The notes under the pieces are model-generated. The model was not told the origin of the DNA. It was given only the letters and a program-made list of their open reading frames with translations, and did not search any database. The position numbers were made by a program, and so were the translations under genes. A stretch of DNA of 64,000 nt from CAVSUZ01 sp963791885 (GTDB lineage Bacteria; Pseudomonadota; Alphaproteobacteria; Acetobacterales; Acetobacteraceae). Positions 7,464 to 16,145 of the stretch are shown piece by piece (position 1 is the stretch's first letter; each line of letters opens with the position of its first letter). The stretch spans positions 62,001 to 126,000 of the forward strand of contig CAWBUL010000006.1 in NCBI GenBank assembly GCA_963791885.1, read 5' to 3'.

Positions 7464-8108
7464 GCCGGGTTCCGGTGGTCCGAGGGATCCGGCGGGGAGG
7501 GGAGGGGGCTTTGGCATCCGGAGCTGTGCACAGAGGTCAATGTCTTTGCTGCGGAAGACTCATTGCGCCACCCTGAACGGTCCAATCTTCTCACAATCAT
7601 TCTCGATACGGTCGATGATGGTAGGGCCAGTTGCGAGAAGCCGCGGCTTCATGTCGTCGGTATTGAGGACTCGGTTCTCCAGTTGGTGCGGGATCGCCTG
7701 CTACATCGGGAATCGTCCGCAGGGCCATCGGCAACATTGCGGGCGATCACGAGCCTTGCGATGGCTGGAATCGGTGGCCCCCTCCGTGCTGGGTATCTCC
7801 GTCGTCGACTTGCACTCGAGACACAAGGTGAGTTTGTCTTTGACCCGCCTGCGCCAGATGCAAGCGAGGTCTTCGATCCAGGTCCGCGTCTCGCGAGGCT
7901 GAGCGAGATGGCGACTCTTATCCGTCGGTGGCGCGATCAGCAGGGCTGGTTGAGCATCGACTCCCTGGCAGAATGGAATTCGAGGAAGCGTTTGAATAGG
8001 GCGATCGAGCACATGCCGAAACCAGCGCCGCGATATGATCTGAGCGGCAACAACGTCGTTCCATTCCGTTTCCGGTCTACTCCTCGAACCGTGGAGGAAC
8101 TTCGATGA
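7464..8108 (+). pseudogene. Nucleotidyltransferase-like protein, 3' part of a gene split by inversion
   Basis: The frame GFRWSEGSGGEGRGLWHPEL, then EVNVFAAEDSLRHPER, continues to a stop at 8106. It has no start of its own; upstream residues come from the IS. The missing beginning is at 55152-55350 on the minus strand. There the frame ends at AELFAA and joins this one exactly through the 4-bp target duplication gccg. The joined protein, of about 280 aa, has SGAAAVELYSGGLWSTPEVE near its start, like the GG(A)AAxELYTGG-type core of nucleotidyltransferases in AbiEii-like and DUF6036-like families. Function is uncertain. Confidence 0.75.
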
Positions 8109-8235
8109 GAAGGCATCTGGGTGTCGAGCACTCAGGTGCAAGCGTACTCGCCGTATCTACGGCATCGGGATCAGAGATGACGAGGGACGTCAGGCACTTG
8201 TACGCAGGTCACTAAAGTCAAGCACAAGGCCCCCC

Positions 8236-8664
8236 ATGCCGATCCGCCCGAGTCTTCGATGGCTCTATCCGATTGACTGGCCCCAGCTCAGCCGGGTCAT
8301 CCGCTTCGGCCGTGCGCGGGGTCGGTGTGAGCTCTGCGCGCGTCCGCACGGCGCAAAAGTTCTCTGCGTTCCGGGCGGCCGCTGGTTCGATCAGGATACC
8401 AACCGGTGGCGCGACGGCCGCGGCAGGCTATGTGAGGCGCCGTGGGGCGCAGATCTCGACCAGCTTCGTACCACCCGCGTCGTCCTGGCGGCCGCCCATC
8501 TGGACCACGATCCGGCCAACAACGCTTTCTCCAACCTGAAGTCGCTCTGTCAGCGGTGCCATTTGCGGCACGATCGACCGTATCATCTCGCGCAGCGGAG
8601 GATCACCTACCGAATGAGGTGGGCTATAGGGGATCTCTTTCTGGGACCGTATGTCCGTTCATGA
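8236..8664 (+). CDS. HNH-type nuclease-like protein
   Basis: The 142-aa protein has two zinc knuckles, CELCARPHG (about residue 34) and SLCQRCHLRHD (about 113). Between them, VLAAAHLDHDPANNAFSNL carries the His-Asp-His core of an HNH fold. The layout CxxC...HxxH...CxxCHxxHD is that of plasmid and phage HNH endonucleases. It stands alone, between the split nucleotidyltransferase-like gene and the HU gene. A nicking or restriction role is possible but not shown. Confidence 0.7.
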   Translation: MPIRPSLRWLYPIDWPQLSRVIRFGRARGRCELCARPHGAKVLCVPGGRWFDQDTNRWRDGRGRLCEAPWGADLDQLRTTRVVLAAAHLDHDPANNAFSNLKSLCQRCHLRHDRPYHLAQRRITYRMRWAIGDLFLGPYVRS

Positions 8665-8699
8665 AGGTGGCTGGCCTGGAGAAAGCCACCCAACGGTAG

Positions 8700-8967
8700 G
8701 CTAAATCCCTGGTATCAATGCCTTGTTGTGGGCCGCTTTCTATGAACTCTTCTAAGCGGCAGCATCTGCCGCTCGTGAATCTGACCCGACTTTGGATCAC
8801 TGTGAAATTCCGGGGTTGTGTTGCTTCGGGCCAGGAATGCCTGCAAATCAGCACCGAAGTGATACCCCACCGCTGATCAGGCTCAACACGTGATATCGCG
8901 GCAGGAATTTTGTTTGGGGTGGGATCCCATCGGCGCCGGTTCACAGCCAAGCATCCGATCGGCGCCT
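8700..8967. other. Intergenic stretch between HNH and HU genes
   Basis: I see no gene here on either strand. It includes a short inverted repeat near 8755-8775 (GCGGCAGCATCTGCCGC) that could be part of a terminator or a protein site, without a T-run. Confidence 0.3.
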
Positions 8968-9276
8968 TTACGCCGCCTCCGAAACATCCGGTTCGCCGGC
9001 GCTGTTCAGCGCATCGCGGATGCTTTTGGCCGGCGAAAAGCTGAGCTTCCTGCCGGCAGGAATCGTCAGCGCCTCGCCGGTGACGGGATTGCGTCCCGGG
9101 CGTTCGGCGCGTTCGGTCACCTTGAACTTGCCGAAGCCGCTGATGGCGATTTCCTCGCCGCGTGTGGCGGCGGCGGTAATCGTCTGGAACGCGCTGTCGA
9201 GGATCTTGCGCACATGGTCCTTGGCCACGCCCTGTTCGCCGGCGATCCGTTCGATCAGTTCATTGGTGTTCATCAA
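8968..9276 (-). CDS. HU family DNA-binding protein
   Basis: The protein begins MNTNELIERIAGEQGVAKD. It contains the family signature ISGFGKFKVTERAERPGRNP and then TGEALTIPAGRKLSFSPAK. At about 100 aa it has full length with a short acidic tail. HU dimers bend DNA, and plasmid-borne copies often assist replication or partition; it lies next to partition locus 1. It is complete, with no sign of decay. Confidence 0.95.
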   Translation of the reverse strand: MMNTNELIERIAGEQGVAKDHVRKILDSAFQTITAAATRGEEIAISGFGKFKVTERAERPGRNPVTGEALTIPAGRKLSFSPAKSIRDALNSAGEPDVSEAA

Positions 9277-9326
9277 TATGTCCTTCCTTGGCTGAAAGGG
9301 TTTGCTCGATCCAAGAGGTGCACCGG

Positions 9327-9560
9327 TTAGTCGGCGTCTGCGGTTTCCGAAATCTCGGGTTCAAGAGACTGGTGCACGGCCTGTGGTTCTTCCTCCTCAA
9401 CCGCGGTGTCAATGGACCCGCGGTTCGCCTTGAGAAGGGCATCGACGGCACCGCTCAGCACCTCGATGCTGTCGTGCAGGTCCTGAATGTCATTACGCAG
9501 GCCTACGATGGATTGCAGCTTGTTGTTGATGGCTTTCGAGTTGCGCGGTGACGACGGGAT
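9327..9560 (-). CDS. Coiled-coil-like C-terminal reading frame of uncertain start
   Basis: On the minus strand, the last ~80 codons read NSKAINNKLQSIVGLRNDIQ, then LHDSIEVLSGAVDALLKANR, and end in an acidic tail (EPEISETADAD). Regular hydrophobic spacing suggests a coiled coil. The frame extends further upstream but there runs antisense to parA, and no convincing start is seen, so only the tail is listed. It may be the remains of a partition accessory gene. Confidence 0.35.
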   Translation of the reverse strand: MPSSPRNSKAINNKLQSIVGLRNDIQDLHDSIEVLSGAVDALLKANRGSIDTAVEEEEPQAVHQSLEPEISETADAD

Positions 9561-9761
9561 CGGCTTGGGACGCGATCGCTGCCTTGCGGCCCTCAGGAGC
9601 GGGGCAGCCCCAAAATGCCGCCTGCGCCAGCCCAGTCGCGGGGGGACGGGCAGGCGGCGGCTGACGAGGGGGATGAGGCGCAGGATGAGGCGCTCGATCC
9701 GATCCAGGAACTGGCCAAGCGGTTGCGGCGAAAGCGGCGGATTGCCGCTGACGTCCATGAC

Positions 9762-9873
9762 CTTGGCACGGCAGATCGCCGTGGAACCGGACGAGCTGGA
9801 CGACGCTTTGCGCGGCCGGCCGGTGCCGCCCCAGGCGGCGGCGCGACTGGAAGGCTGGCTCGCGGCGGGGTAG
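9762..9873 (+). CDS. Possible small HTH-like peptide upstream of parA
   Basis: The plus-strand frame gives MTLARQIAVEPDELDDALRG followed by RPVPPQAAARLEGWLAAG, which looks like the helices of a small XRE-type domain. It ends 57 bp before the parA start. A better-looking N-terminal part (PIQELAKRLRRKRRIAAD) lies just upstream in a different frame, so the gene may be frameshifted. Confidence 0.3.
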
Positions 9874-9930
9874 CGCAGCCTTGGTGCAACATGGTTGCAT
9901 GTAAACAAGCTTGCGCGTATGCATGTAGCC

Positions 9931-10573
9931 ATGATGACACTCGCGCTTGTCTGCCAGAAAGGCGGTGCCGGTAAGAGCACGCTGGCGGTCCACCTTGCAG
10001 CCGAGGCGGCGACCCAGGGGAAGCGCGTCCTGCTCCTCGATCTCGATCCCCAGGCTTCGGCGTCGCGCTGGGCTGACCGGCGCAAGCTAGGGGCAATCGA
10101 CGTGGATGTCGCTGTCGAGTCACCGGCCCGGCTGGATGCCGCGCTGCTCCAGGCCGAGCGTGAATGCTACGACCTCGTCGATGGATACGGCGCCGCATGC
10201 CGATCAGTTCGCGCTGCGCGTCGCTCGCCTCGCCGGCCTGATCCTTGTCCCGGTCCGGCCCTCGCTTTTTGACCTCGATGCCGTGGGCACCAGCCTCGAT
10301 TTGTGTGCGCTCGCCGGGCGGCCCGCCGTCGTCGTGATCAACGCACCGCCGATCCGCTCGCGGGTGGTCCAGGAAGCGGTTGAGGCGGTGGCACGGCTGG
10401 GCGCCGACGTTCTGCCGGTCATCGTTCGCGAGCGCGTGGCGCTTCGCCATTCCCTGATCGATGGGCGGGTGGCCCGAGAATTCGAACCGGGCGGCGCGGC
10501 GGCGGCGGCGATCACCGCGCTTTACGCGGAGACATGTAAACACGCACACACTCAGACACGGGAGAAAGTGTAA
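9931..10573 (+). pseudogene. parA: ParA-type partition ATPase, frameshifted (partition locus 1)
   Basis: The start MMTLALVCQKGGAGKST carries the deviant Walker A motif (KGGxGKST), and LLLDLDPQASASRWAD is the following Walker A'-type strand. The frame runs ECYDLV and then, shifted by one base near 10180, MDTAPHADQFALRVARLAG, LILVPVRPSLFDLDAVG and VVVINAPP. Removing one G at about 10180 restores one continuous ParA of about 210 aa. It is followed directly by an RHH gene, the usual arrangement of type Ib plasmid partition loci. The indel could be a real loss of function or a sequencing error. Confidence 0.85.
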
Positions 10574-10854
10574 TGGCGCGGCGGCCTTCGTTGAGTGAAG
10601 CCGGGGTGACCCGCCCCAGCCAGACATTGCCGGTTTCCCCGACCCCCCAGACAGAGGCGCGGACGGAGGCGAAGCGGCCACCTGCGCGGCAGGGGAAGAA
10701 GGCGGTGTCGTTCTGGGTCGATCCGGCAGCCGCGACCCAGCTTCGCGTCGCCTCCGCGCAGATGGGACGAAGCGTCCAGGCGATCATGGAGGAGGCTTTG
10801 GACGACTGGTTCCGGAAGCAGCGTCTTTCGGCGCTGGCGCAGAGGGTGGCGTGA
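10573..10854 (+). CDS. Ribbon-helix-helix partition protein (ParB/ParG-like)
   Basis: This 93-aa protein has a basic, proline-rich N-terminal arm (about 45 residues). It is followed by KKAVSFWVDPAAATQLRVAS and MGRSVQAIMEEALDDWFRKQ, a typical strand-helix-helix fold. It starts at the parA stop and in such loci would bind the centromere and parA promoter. A TGTAAAC motif occurs upstream of parA (9898-9904) and in the parA/RHH junction (10535-10541), a possible recognition site. Confidence 0.75.
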   Translation: MARRPSLSEAGVTRPSQTLPVSPTPQTEARTEAKRPPARQGKKAVSFWVDPAAATQLRVASAQMGRSVQAIMEEALDDWFRKQRLSALAQRVA

Positions 10855-11090
10855 TGGCCCCGCGGATCGGGGACAAGACGGTGGTGTCGCTGCAATTCCT
10901 CGCCGGGCAACAGGCAAAGATCATCGACGAACTGCCCAACATGCGCGCCGACCATGCCGTTCTGCTCGCCATCGTCCAGCACATGGATGGCACCATGACC
11001 GGCTTGCTGAATGAGGTCCGGGCTCTGCATGGGCAGATCGGGCGCTTTGGTCACCGGATCGAACGCCTCGAACAAAGCGCGCCGCCATGA
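10853..11090 (+). CDS. Small plasmid protein, unknown function (78 aa)
   Basis: The start ATGGCC overlaps the RHH gene stop (TGATGG). The protein reads MAPRIGDKTVVSLQFLAGQQ, then KIIDELPNMRADHAVLL, and ends HRIERLEQSAPP. It is probably helical, perhaps a short coiled coil. It belongs to an operon with overlapping starts and stops running from parA to the LprI-like gene. Confidence 0.55.
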
Positions 11091-11344
11091 CGGCCCCACT
11101 CGCGGACCTCCCCGCCCGGATCGGCGCGGCCGAGTTCGGCACGCTGGGCGCGATGGTGACGGTGCGCTGCCCGCGCGATCTGGACCCCCTGGTGCGCAAG
11201 GCGGGCGGCATGTGGGAGCCGGGATCGCAGCGTTGGCTGGTGACGCGGCATCGCATGGGCCCGCTGGTGCGGGCGCTGCGGCGGGAGACGGACCCGCTGT
11301 TCCGGCAAGCGGGCATGAATCTGGACGGGGAGGGCAGGGGATGA
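11087..11344 (+). CDS. Small plasmid protein, unknown function (85 aa)
   Basis: This gene overlaps the previous one by four bases (ATGA). It reads VTVRCPRDLDPLVRKAGGMW, then EPGSQRWLVTRHRMGPLVRA. The KAGGMWEPGSxRWLV pattern resembles small proteins often found beside DUF29 genes on Acetobacteraceae plasmids; no function is known to me. Confidence 0.55.
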   Translation: MTAPLADLPARIGAAEFGTLGAMVTVRCPRDLDPLVRKAGGMWEPGSQRWLVTRHRMGPLVRALRRETDPLFRQAGMNLDGEGRG

Positions 11345-11790
11345 GCGATCTCTACGACGAGGACGTCGTGACCTGGAGTGAGCAGCAGGCGGCATTGCTA
11401 CGCCGTGTCGCGGCCGGCGAGCGCGTCAACGATCAGGTGGACTGGATCAACATCATCGACGAGGTGGAAAGTTTGGGCCGGTCGGAAACACGTGCCTGCA
11501 CATCCGCGCTCGTGCAGATGCTTCTCCACGAGCTGAAACTGGCGGCCTGGCCAAACTCGACGGCGGTGCAAGGCTGGCGTGATGAAGTAGCGATGCGGCA
11601 GATGGAAGCCGCCGATGCGTTCGCCCCGTCAATGCGCCGCAAGATCGACGTGACGCGCCTCTATGCGCGCGCGCGGCACGAGTTCCACAAGATGCCGGCG
11701 ACGGTTGACGGGCTCGCGCCGCTACCGGTGCCCGAGACGTGCCCGTGGACGCTCGAGGAGCTGCTGGCGGAGGAAGCGGACGGCGGCTGA
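11341..11790 (+). CDS. DUF29 domain protein
   Basis: MSDLYDEDVVTWSEQQAALL, then VDWINIIDEVESLGRSETRA and VQMLLHELKLAAWP, are the conserved parts of DUF29, a helical family of about 150 aa common in Acetobacteraceae and cyanobacteria. The ATG at 11341 overlaps the previous stop (ATGA). The function of the family is unknown. It ends exactly at the start of the next gene (TGATG). Confidence 0.85.
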   Translation: MSDLYDEDVVTWSEQQAALLRRVAAGERVNDQVDWINIIDEVESLGRSETRACTSALVQMLLHELKLAAWPNSTAVQGWRDEVAMRQMEAADAFAPSMRRKIDVTRLYARARHEFHKMPATVDGLAPLPVPETCPWTLEELLAEEADGG

Positions 11791-12071
11791 TGCCCTTCCG
11801 CTTCCGCCGCAGCATTCGCATCGCTCCAGGTATCCGGCTGAACCTGAGCAAGAGCGGCGTATCGACGTCGGTCGGCGAGCGCGGCGCGCATGTCACTCTC
11901 GGCCACGGCCACACCCGGACCACGGTCGGCCTGCCGGGCACCGGTCTTTCCTACACGACCACGACGACGACGCGCCGGCGACGACGCTCCCCGCCGCACG
12001 TGACGTGGACGCAGCGCGCCATCGGCTTGGCGGTCGTGCTGGCTCTCGCGTGGTGGTTTGGCTGGCTATGA
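11790..12071 (+). CDS. DUF4236 domain protein with C-terminal membrane segment
   Basis: MPFRFRRSIRIAPGIRLNLS, then KSGVSTSVGERGAHVTLG and LPGTGLSYT, are the signature of DUF4236. A basic linker (RRRRR) precedes a single membrane helix (IGLAVVLALAWWFGWL) at the C-terminus. It is translationally coupled to the DUF29 gene. Confidence 0.85.
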   Translation: MPFRFRRSIRIAPGIRLNLSKSGVSTSVGERGAHVTLGHGHTRTTVGLPGTGLSYTTTTTTRRRRRSPPHVTWTQRAIGLAVVLALAWWFGWL

Positions 12072-12116
12072 ACACGCTCGCCGCGCTGTTTGGCGGAGGA
12101 GGCGCGAGGATCGAAT

Positions 12117-12502
12117 GAACGATCGGATCTGGCGGGGAGCGATCGGCGCGCTGCTCTGGCTCGTGCTGCCGGGGCTGGCCCTCGCGGCGGACGATCCGGC
12201 AGCGGACGCCTGCCACCAGAAAGACACGACGGTCGCCGTCATGGACTGCCTCAACGGCCTGACGGCGCAGTGGGACAAACGGCTGAATGCCGGCTATCAG
12301 GCGGCGCTCAAGGCGTCTGAAAGCGCGGCCCCGCAGGGATGGGCTGGTCCATGCGGAAAGGGCTTGGCTCGCCTTCCGGTCGGCAAACTGCGGCTGGTAT
12401 GACGCACAGGAAGGCACGATCCGGGAAATCGCCGGAGCCGACTGCATGCTGGACATGACGAAGGCGCGGGCGACGGAACTGGAAGATGCGCTAAAGCCCT
12501 GA
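12117..12502 (+). pseudogene. LprI-like exported protein (DUF1311), frameshifted
   Basis: It begins MNDRIWRGAIGALLWLVLPG with a signal peptide ending ALAA. Mature residues DACHQKDTTVAVMDCLNGLT and WDKRLNAGYQAAL match the LprI/DUF1311 fold. After about 12340 the match continues one frame over: RDGLVHAERAWLAFRSANCG, then ADCMLDMTKARATELEDAL. A single-base change near 12340 separates the halves. LprI proteins inhibit lysozyme in the envelope. It is the last recognisable gene of the operon that starts with parA. Confidence 0.75.
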
Positions 12503-12722
12503 CTGCCAGGGCGTCGCGTTTCGCGACGTAGGAAGACTTATCCAGTATCCAGAGCCGTTCGGCCTCGGAATGCGGGTCGAGGTCGTGCGGGCGATCATGA
12601 CAGAGACGGATGATCGCAAGCTGTTGCGCGATGTGGTCGATGCCGTGCCGCCGCTCGCCAAGCATGGCGTGAACCAAGCACAGCGAAGGACATGACAATG
12701 TAAAGTCCTCCGGCAGCGGCAA
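12501..12722 (-). CDS. Possible small protein opposite the operon end
   Basis: The minus strand reads HAMLGERRHGIDHIAQQLAI, then IRLCHDRPHDLDPHSEAERL and WILDKSSYVAKRDALAVRAL, which looks like real protein sequence. The frame then runs antisense through the LprI-like gene without a natural stop, so the C-terminus is probably lost or shifted. No family is recognised. Confidence 0.35.
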
Positions 12723-12746
12723 CTCTGCCGCCTCGACCCCTCTTCC

Positions 12747-13052
12747 CTAGTCCCTTATACCAGTTCCGTCGCTAGATAAGGTCTCCATCTTAGCGCCCGC
12801 GGGTGGGATTTGCGTCTCCCATTGGTAATAGATTGCGGTATTCTGGCTGCTCTTCTTCAACATCATCACGTCAGCCCGCATCACGACCTCATGCTTCTCA
12901 TTAAGATCGGCTTCGCTGTCTATCGCGATAATCCCGTGAGTGTTGTTCTGCACAATCCGATACGTTTCATCCGGCATTTCCGGGATGCCCCAGCTCTTCA
13001 GGAACTCCTTCTCTATCGGAGAGAGCTTCGTCATCGTGTCATTCTCGATCAC
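12747..13052 (-). CDS. Hypothetical protein (about 95-101 aa)
   Basis: The protein reads MTKLSPIEKEFLKSWGIPEM, then YRIVQNNTHGIIAIDSEADL and KHEVVMRADVMMLKKSSQNT. Alternating charged and hydrophobic residues suggest a small soluble alpha/beta fold. The start is either GTG 13052, which overlaps the preceding gene's stop, or the internal ATG. Its codon use and lower GC differ from the neighbours, suggesting separate origin. No family is recognised. Confidence 0.5.
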   Translation of the reverse strand: MIENDTMTKLSPIEKEFLKSWGIPEMPDETYRIVQNNTHGIIAIDSEADLNEKHEVVMRADVMMLKKSSQNTAIYYQWETQIPPAGAKMETLSSDGTGIRD

Positions 13053-13225
13053 GTATTTCTCCGGGCCACCCGTATCCTTGCCGCTGCATATCTAAACCTC
13101 CGAAGACTTTGGCTGATCTGCATAGACGGACCGGAGCCCACCGCGCCGAGAAGAAGGATGAGCATCCACACAGTCCGTAGATTGAGGGTTTTGCCCTCGG
13201 TTCTTTCCTTGCTTGTCATTTGCAT
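13049..13225 (-). CDS. Small single-span membrane protein (58 aa)
   Basis: An ATG at 13225 with a purine-rich AAAGGG just upstream opens MQMTSKERTEGKTLNLRTVW, then MLILLLGAVGSG, one membrane span, and a basic tail rich in arginine. Its stop overlaps the start of the next minus-strand gene, suggesting coupling. Function unknown. Confidence 0.45.
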   Translation of the reverse strand: MQMTSKERTEGKTLNLRTVWMLILLLGAVGSGPSMQISQSLRRFRYAAARIRVARRNT

Positions 13226-13639
13226 CCCTTTCCTGCGGCTTCGCCGCTTCTTCAGCCAGTCGAAGCAGCGTTTCGAAGCCTGACCGGCGGCGGTGCGTCG
13301 GCAGCACGCACCACGGCGTATCGTCGGCTCAGCAACAAACCGCGTGGTCGACGTCCCGATATCTTTAGGCACCCCTGGGAAGAGATGGCTCGATGTCTTG
13401 AAGAGCAGCCGGATCAAACCGCACTCGAGCTTCTCGTCGAGTTCCAGGTTCGCTACCCGGGACAATACAGCTCGCGACAGCTTTACACGTTGCAGAAGCG
13501 AGTACGGACGTGGCGCCAAGAAGCCGTGCAGCGGCTTATCGGCGAGGTCAGCGGCCTGCCGCCTTACGTAGCTTCGGATCCCTCTCGTTTGGCCGCTAGT
13601 AACATTCTTGATGAGGCAGCCGGTAACAGAATTACGTGA
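13220..13639 (+). pseudogene. Transposase remnant (IS21/integrase-like fragment)
   Basis: The frame contains RGRRPDIFRHPWEEMARCLE, then PDQTALELLVEFQVRYPGQY and LYTLQKRVRTWRQEAVQRLI. The pattern W-x2-M-x2-L-E-x2-P-D-x-T-A-x-E-L-L...QLxTLQRRVxxWR is common in the middle of IS21-type and related integrase-core transposases. Only this part is present, with no DDE core nearby, so it is a relic. Confidence 0.5.
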
Positions 13640-14087
13640 GGCAACACGACACCTTGTCGTTACAACCGTCGGCTGCGGCGTGCGCTTTCGCGGAGGACCG
13701 CGCACCAAACCCCATTGATGTCCATGTCGGCGATCGGATACGGTCACGTCGAATGCTGCTCGGCCTATCCCAAGGCGATCTGGGTGCCGTATTGGGGCTG
13801 ACGTCTCAGCAGGTCCAGAAATATGAGCGAGGTCTGAACCGCGTCGCCGCATCCCGTCTATTCGAATTGTCCTTCGTCCTCGGGGTGCCCATCAGCTTCT
13901 TTTTTGACGATTTGCGAGGGTCAGAACGCACCCGCGGATCGCTCGGACGAGCTGCTGGAGCCGGTTGCGGCTCACAGCTTAAACCATCGGGAGACGCTGG
14001 AACTCGTCCGCGCGTACTACCGCATCAAGGACCCCCCGCAAGCGGTCGAAGCTGTTTCAGCTGATCGAGGCAATGGGGCCGGCTGAA
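13636..14087 (+). pseudogene. XRE-family regulator, frameshifted
   Basis: The first part, IDVHVGDRIRSRRMLLGLSQ, then LGAVLGLTSQQVQKYERGLN and FELSFVLGVPISFFFDDL, is a full HTH_3 domain of the alphaproteobacterial type. The C-terminal helices continue in other frames: ETLELVRAYYRIKDP from about 14004, then KLFQLIEAMGPAE near 14055. Two indels are needed to restore the gene. Confidence 0.7.
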
Positions 14088-14394
14088 ACGGAGGTCAACT
14101 CAAATCAAACGCGCTTGCAGCACGAGGTGCCACATACAACCTACGCGCTCACCTCCCCGTAGGTTTCCCGGGGCGGGACGAACCGCGCGTCTTCACCTTG
14201 GCCATGGCGTAACCGGCCCACCGAGCTTACACGCGCACGAGGCCGGGGGGTTCGGGCAGCGACCTGCCGGTTTCGTCTGAGCCGATCACAGATCCACACG
14301 CTGGAATGGCTGTTGGAGATGGGCCTGTAGTTGCGGTCGATCACGGGAAATGCTGGCGCCTGGCCGCGTCGCGAGGGAGCTTAAGAAAGCTCCC
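14088..14394. other. Gene-free stretch
   Basis: I see no supported gene in these ~300 bp. Frames on both strands are short and lack recognisable motifs. Confidence 0.3.
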
Positions 14395-14781
14395 TCACGG
14401 AGCGTCAGGTACCTCATCGGGTACCCCATAGTAATCGTCAATCCGCCGACCATAGGCGGGATCATCCCACGTGGCGGCCTCATCCGTAGCATACGAAGGA
14501 GCGCCCTCCAGACGCGAACGGTCTATATCGACCACGTATCCTCCTTGACGCGAATCATACGTCAAGGCCTTCCAAGGCAGCGGGTGGTATCTATCTCCGA
14601 TACCGAGAAAGCCACCGAAACTCATGATCGCGTAGTCGGCTTTTCCGGACACCTTGTCGAGCATTACATCATAGATGCTACCAAGCTTTTCCCCGGCTGT
14701 ATTGTACACTGCGGTCCCATTCACCTTGCTGGCTGCAATGAGTTGGCCTTCCGTGTCAGAAGGATTGTTGAGGTCTGCCAT
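14395..14781 (-). CDS. PRC-barrel domain protein
   Basis: I chose the ATG at 14781 (MADLNNPSDTEGQLIAASKV). VYNTAGEKLGSIYDVMLDK, then GKADYAIMSFGGFLGIGDRY and HPLPWKALTYD, are the classic PRC-barrel pattern. Proteins of this kind occur in stress responses of Alphaproteobacteria; binding partners are unknown. The 5' side is cut closely by an IS6-family element beginning at 14820, so its native promoter may be lost. Confidence 0.9.
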   Translation of the reverse strand: MADLNNPSDTEGQLIAASKVNGTAVYNTAGEKLGSIYDVMLDKVSGKADYAIMSFGGFLGIGDRYHPLPWKALTYDSRQGGYVVDIDRSRLEGAPSYATDEAATWDDPAYGRRIDDYYGVPDEVPDAP

Positions 14782-14819
14782 AGGTTTCTCCACTGTTCGC
14801 GTCCGGCATGTCTGCAAAG

Positions 14820-15649
14820 GGCATTGTCACGTTAACTTTGAAAAGATGACACGGAGCCCAATTGGTCGATGCTGTAAATGTCATACGGCCCACCGGACAC
14901 ACGTCTCCTGCATCCAGGCACTGAATGCCTCCGAGCGGATGGCACGGTAGGCTGTGGCTGCCATGAGGTGTCGGCGTGGATGGAACTGACCATGGATGAA
15001 TGCGTGAGCGGATAGGAACGACTGCGCCTGACGGGAGGACTTGAAGCGTTGCATCTGCCGCTCTCGTCGGCGTGTGGGTCGATGCGAGTTCTCAGCACGA
15101 TTGTTGAGGTAGCGGCTTTGTCGATGCTCGACATTGGGCAGCAGACGTCGCTGCGCCACGCCATAGCTTCTCAGCTTGTCGGTGATGATCACTCGTGGCA
15201 CGTACTGCAGGCCCTTCAGCAAACGCTTGAAGAACCGCTCGGCGGCTTTCCCGTTACGCCGCTCCTGGACCAGAATATCGAGAACGACACCATCCTGATC
15301 CACGGCACGCCACAGATAATGCTGAACGGCCTGGATCCGGATGAATACCTCGTCGAGGTGCCACTTGTCGCCTGGCCGGGGACGCCGGCGCCGCAGACGA
15401 TCAGCAAAGCTCTCGCCGAATTTCTGGCACCAGCGTCGCACCGTCTCATAGGAAACGACGACGCCGCGCTCAGCCAAAAGCAACTCAACGTCCCGTAGGC
15501 TGAGGCTGAACACATGATACAGCCATACCGCATGGCCGATGATTGCCGCAGGGAAGCGATGGCGGTAGTGGGGGTCAGGTGGCGACTTCATGCTGCCAGT
15601 CTCGCCCGCTCTCGCTCCGGGCGCCAACCAAGGTTACCGTGACAATGCC
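14820..15649 (-). mobile_element. IS6-family element, copy 1
   Basis: The terminal inverted repeats are GGCATTGTCACGTTAAC (left) and, read inward from the right, GGCATTGTCACGGTAACC. At 830 bp it is almost identical to the inverted copy at 17839-18668. No 8-bp direct duplication is seen around either copy, as expected if ends were recombined. Confidence 0.9.
14881..15591 (-). CDS. IS6-family transposase, copy 1
   Basis: From MKSPPDPHYRHRFPAAIIGH, the protein has SYETVRRWCQKFG, then DKWHLDEVFIRI (first Asp), VIITDKLRSYGVAQR (second Asp) and NNRAENSHRPTRRRERQMQR (Glu). This is a complete DDE transposase of about 236 aa. Elements of this family move by cointegrate formation and often cause adjacent deletions. 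Confidence 0.95.
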   Translation of the reverse strand: MKSPPDPHYRHRFPAAIIGHAVWLYHVFSLSLRDVELLLAERGVVVSYETVRRWCQKFGESFADRLRRRRPRPGDKWHLDEVFIRIQAVQHYLWRAVDQDGVVLDILVQERRNGKAAERFFKRLLKGLQYVPRVIITDKLRSYGVAQRRLLPNVEHRQSRYLNNRAENSHRPTRRRERQMQRFKSSRQAQSFLSAHAFIHGQFHPRRHLMAATAYRAIRSEAFSAWMQETCVRWAV

Positions 15650-15990
15650 CGCTCGTCGCACACCCGAAGGTGGCCGAAGCCGCGGTAGTGGGTTTCCCGC
15701 ACGAACTGAAGGGCCAGGGCATCTACGCCTATGTTACGCTGAAGACTGACGAGGAACCGACCGAGGCGCTGCGCAAGGAACTTGTCGCCTGGGTGCGGCG
15801 GGAGATCGGCCCGATCGCCTCGCCCGACGCAATCCATTGGGCGTTAGGTCTGCCGAAGACCCGCAGCGGCAAGATCATGCGCCGCATTCTGCGCAAGATC
15901 GCGGCCAACGAGATCGGTGAACTCGGCGATACCTCGACCCTGGCCGACCCGTCGGTCGTCGAGGACCTTATTCAAACGCGGGGTGGCTGA
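15650..15990 (+). pseudogene. acs: Acetyl-CoA synthetase, C-terminal fragment
   Basis: Directly at the IS6 end, the frame reads VAHPKVAEAAVVGFPHELKG, then GIYAYVTLKTDEEP, VAWVRREIGPIASPDAIHWA and LPKTRSGKIMRRILRKIAAN. This is the AMP-binding C-terminal domain with the PKTRSGKIMRR lysine motif, the site acetylated to silence Acs. About 540 N-terminal residues are missing; part of them lies in reverse orientation at 18669-18880 beside the second IS6 copy. Confidence 0.9.
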
Positions 15991-16145
15991 TTGTGAACGT
16001 GACCATCCCACCACGATCGATGGCGTCCCCTGGCGCGGGCGAGGGCACACAGGTAAGGCGTGTTGAAGTTCTCTGTGGTCCGTAACAGATGAGGGTGCGG
16101 ATGACTGCCGCAATCCGGCGCACAGTGGCCTGGACGAGGCGCTGA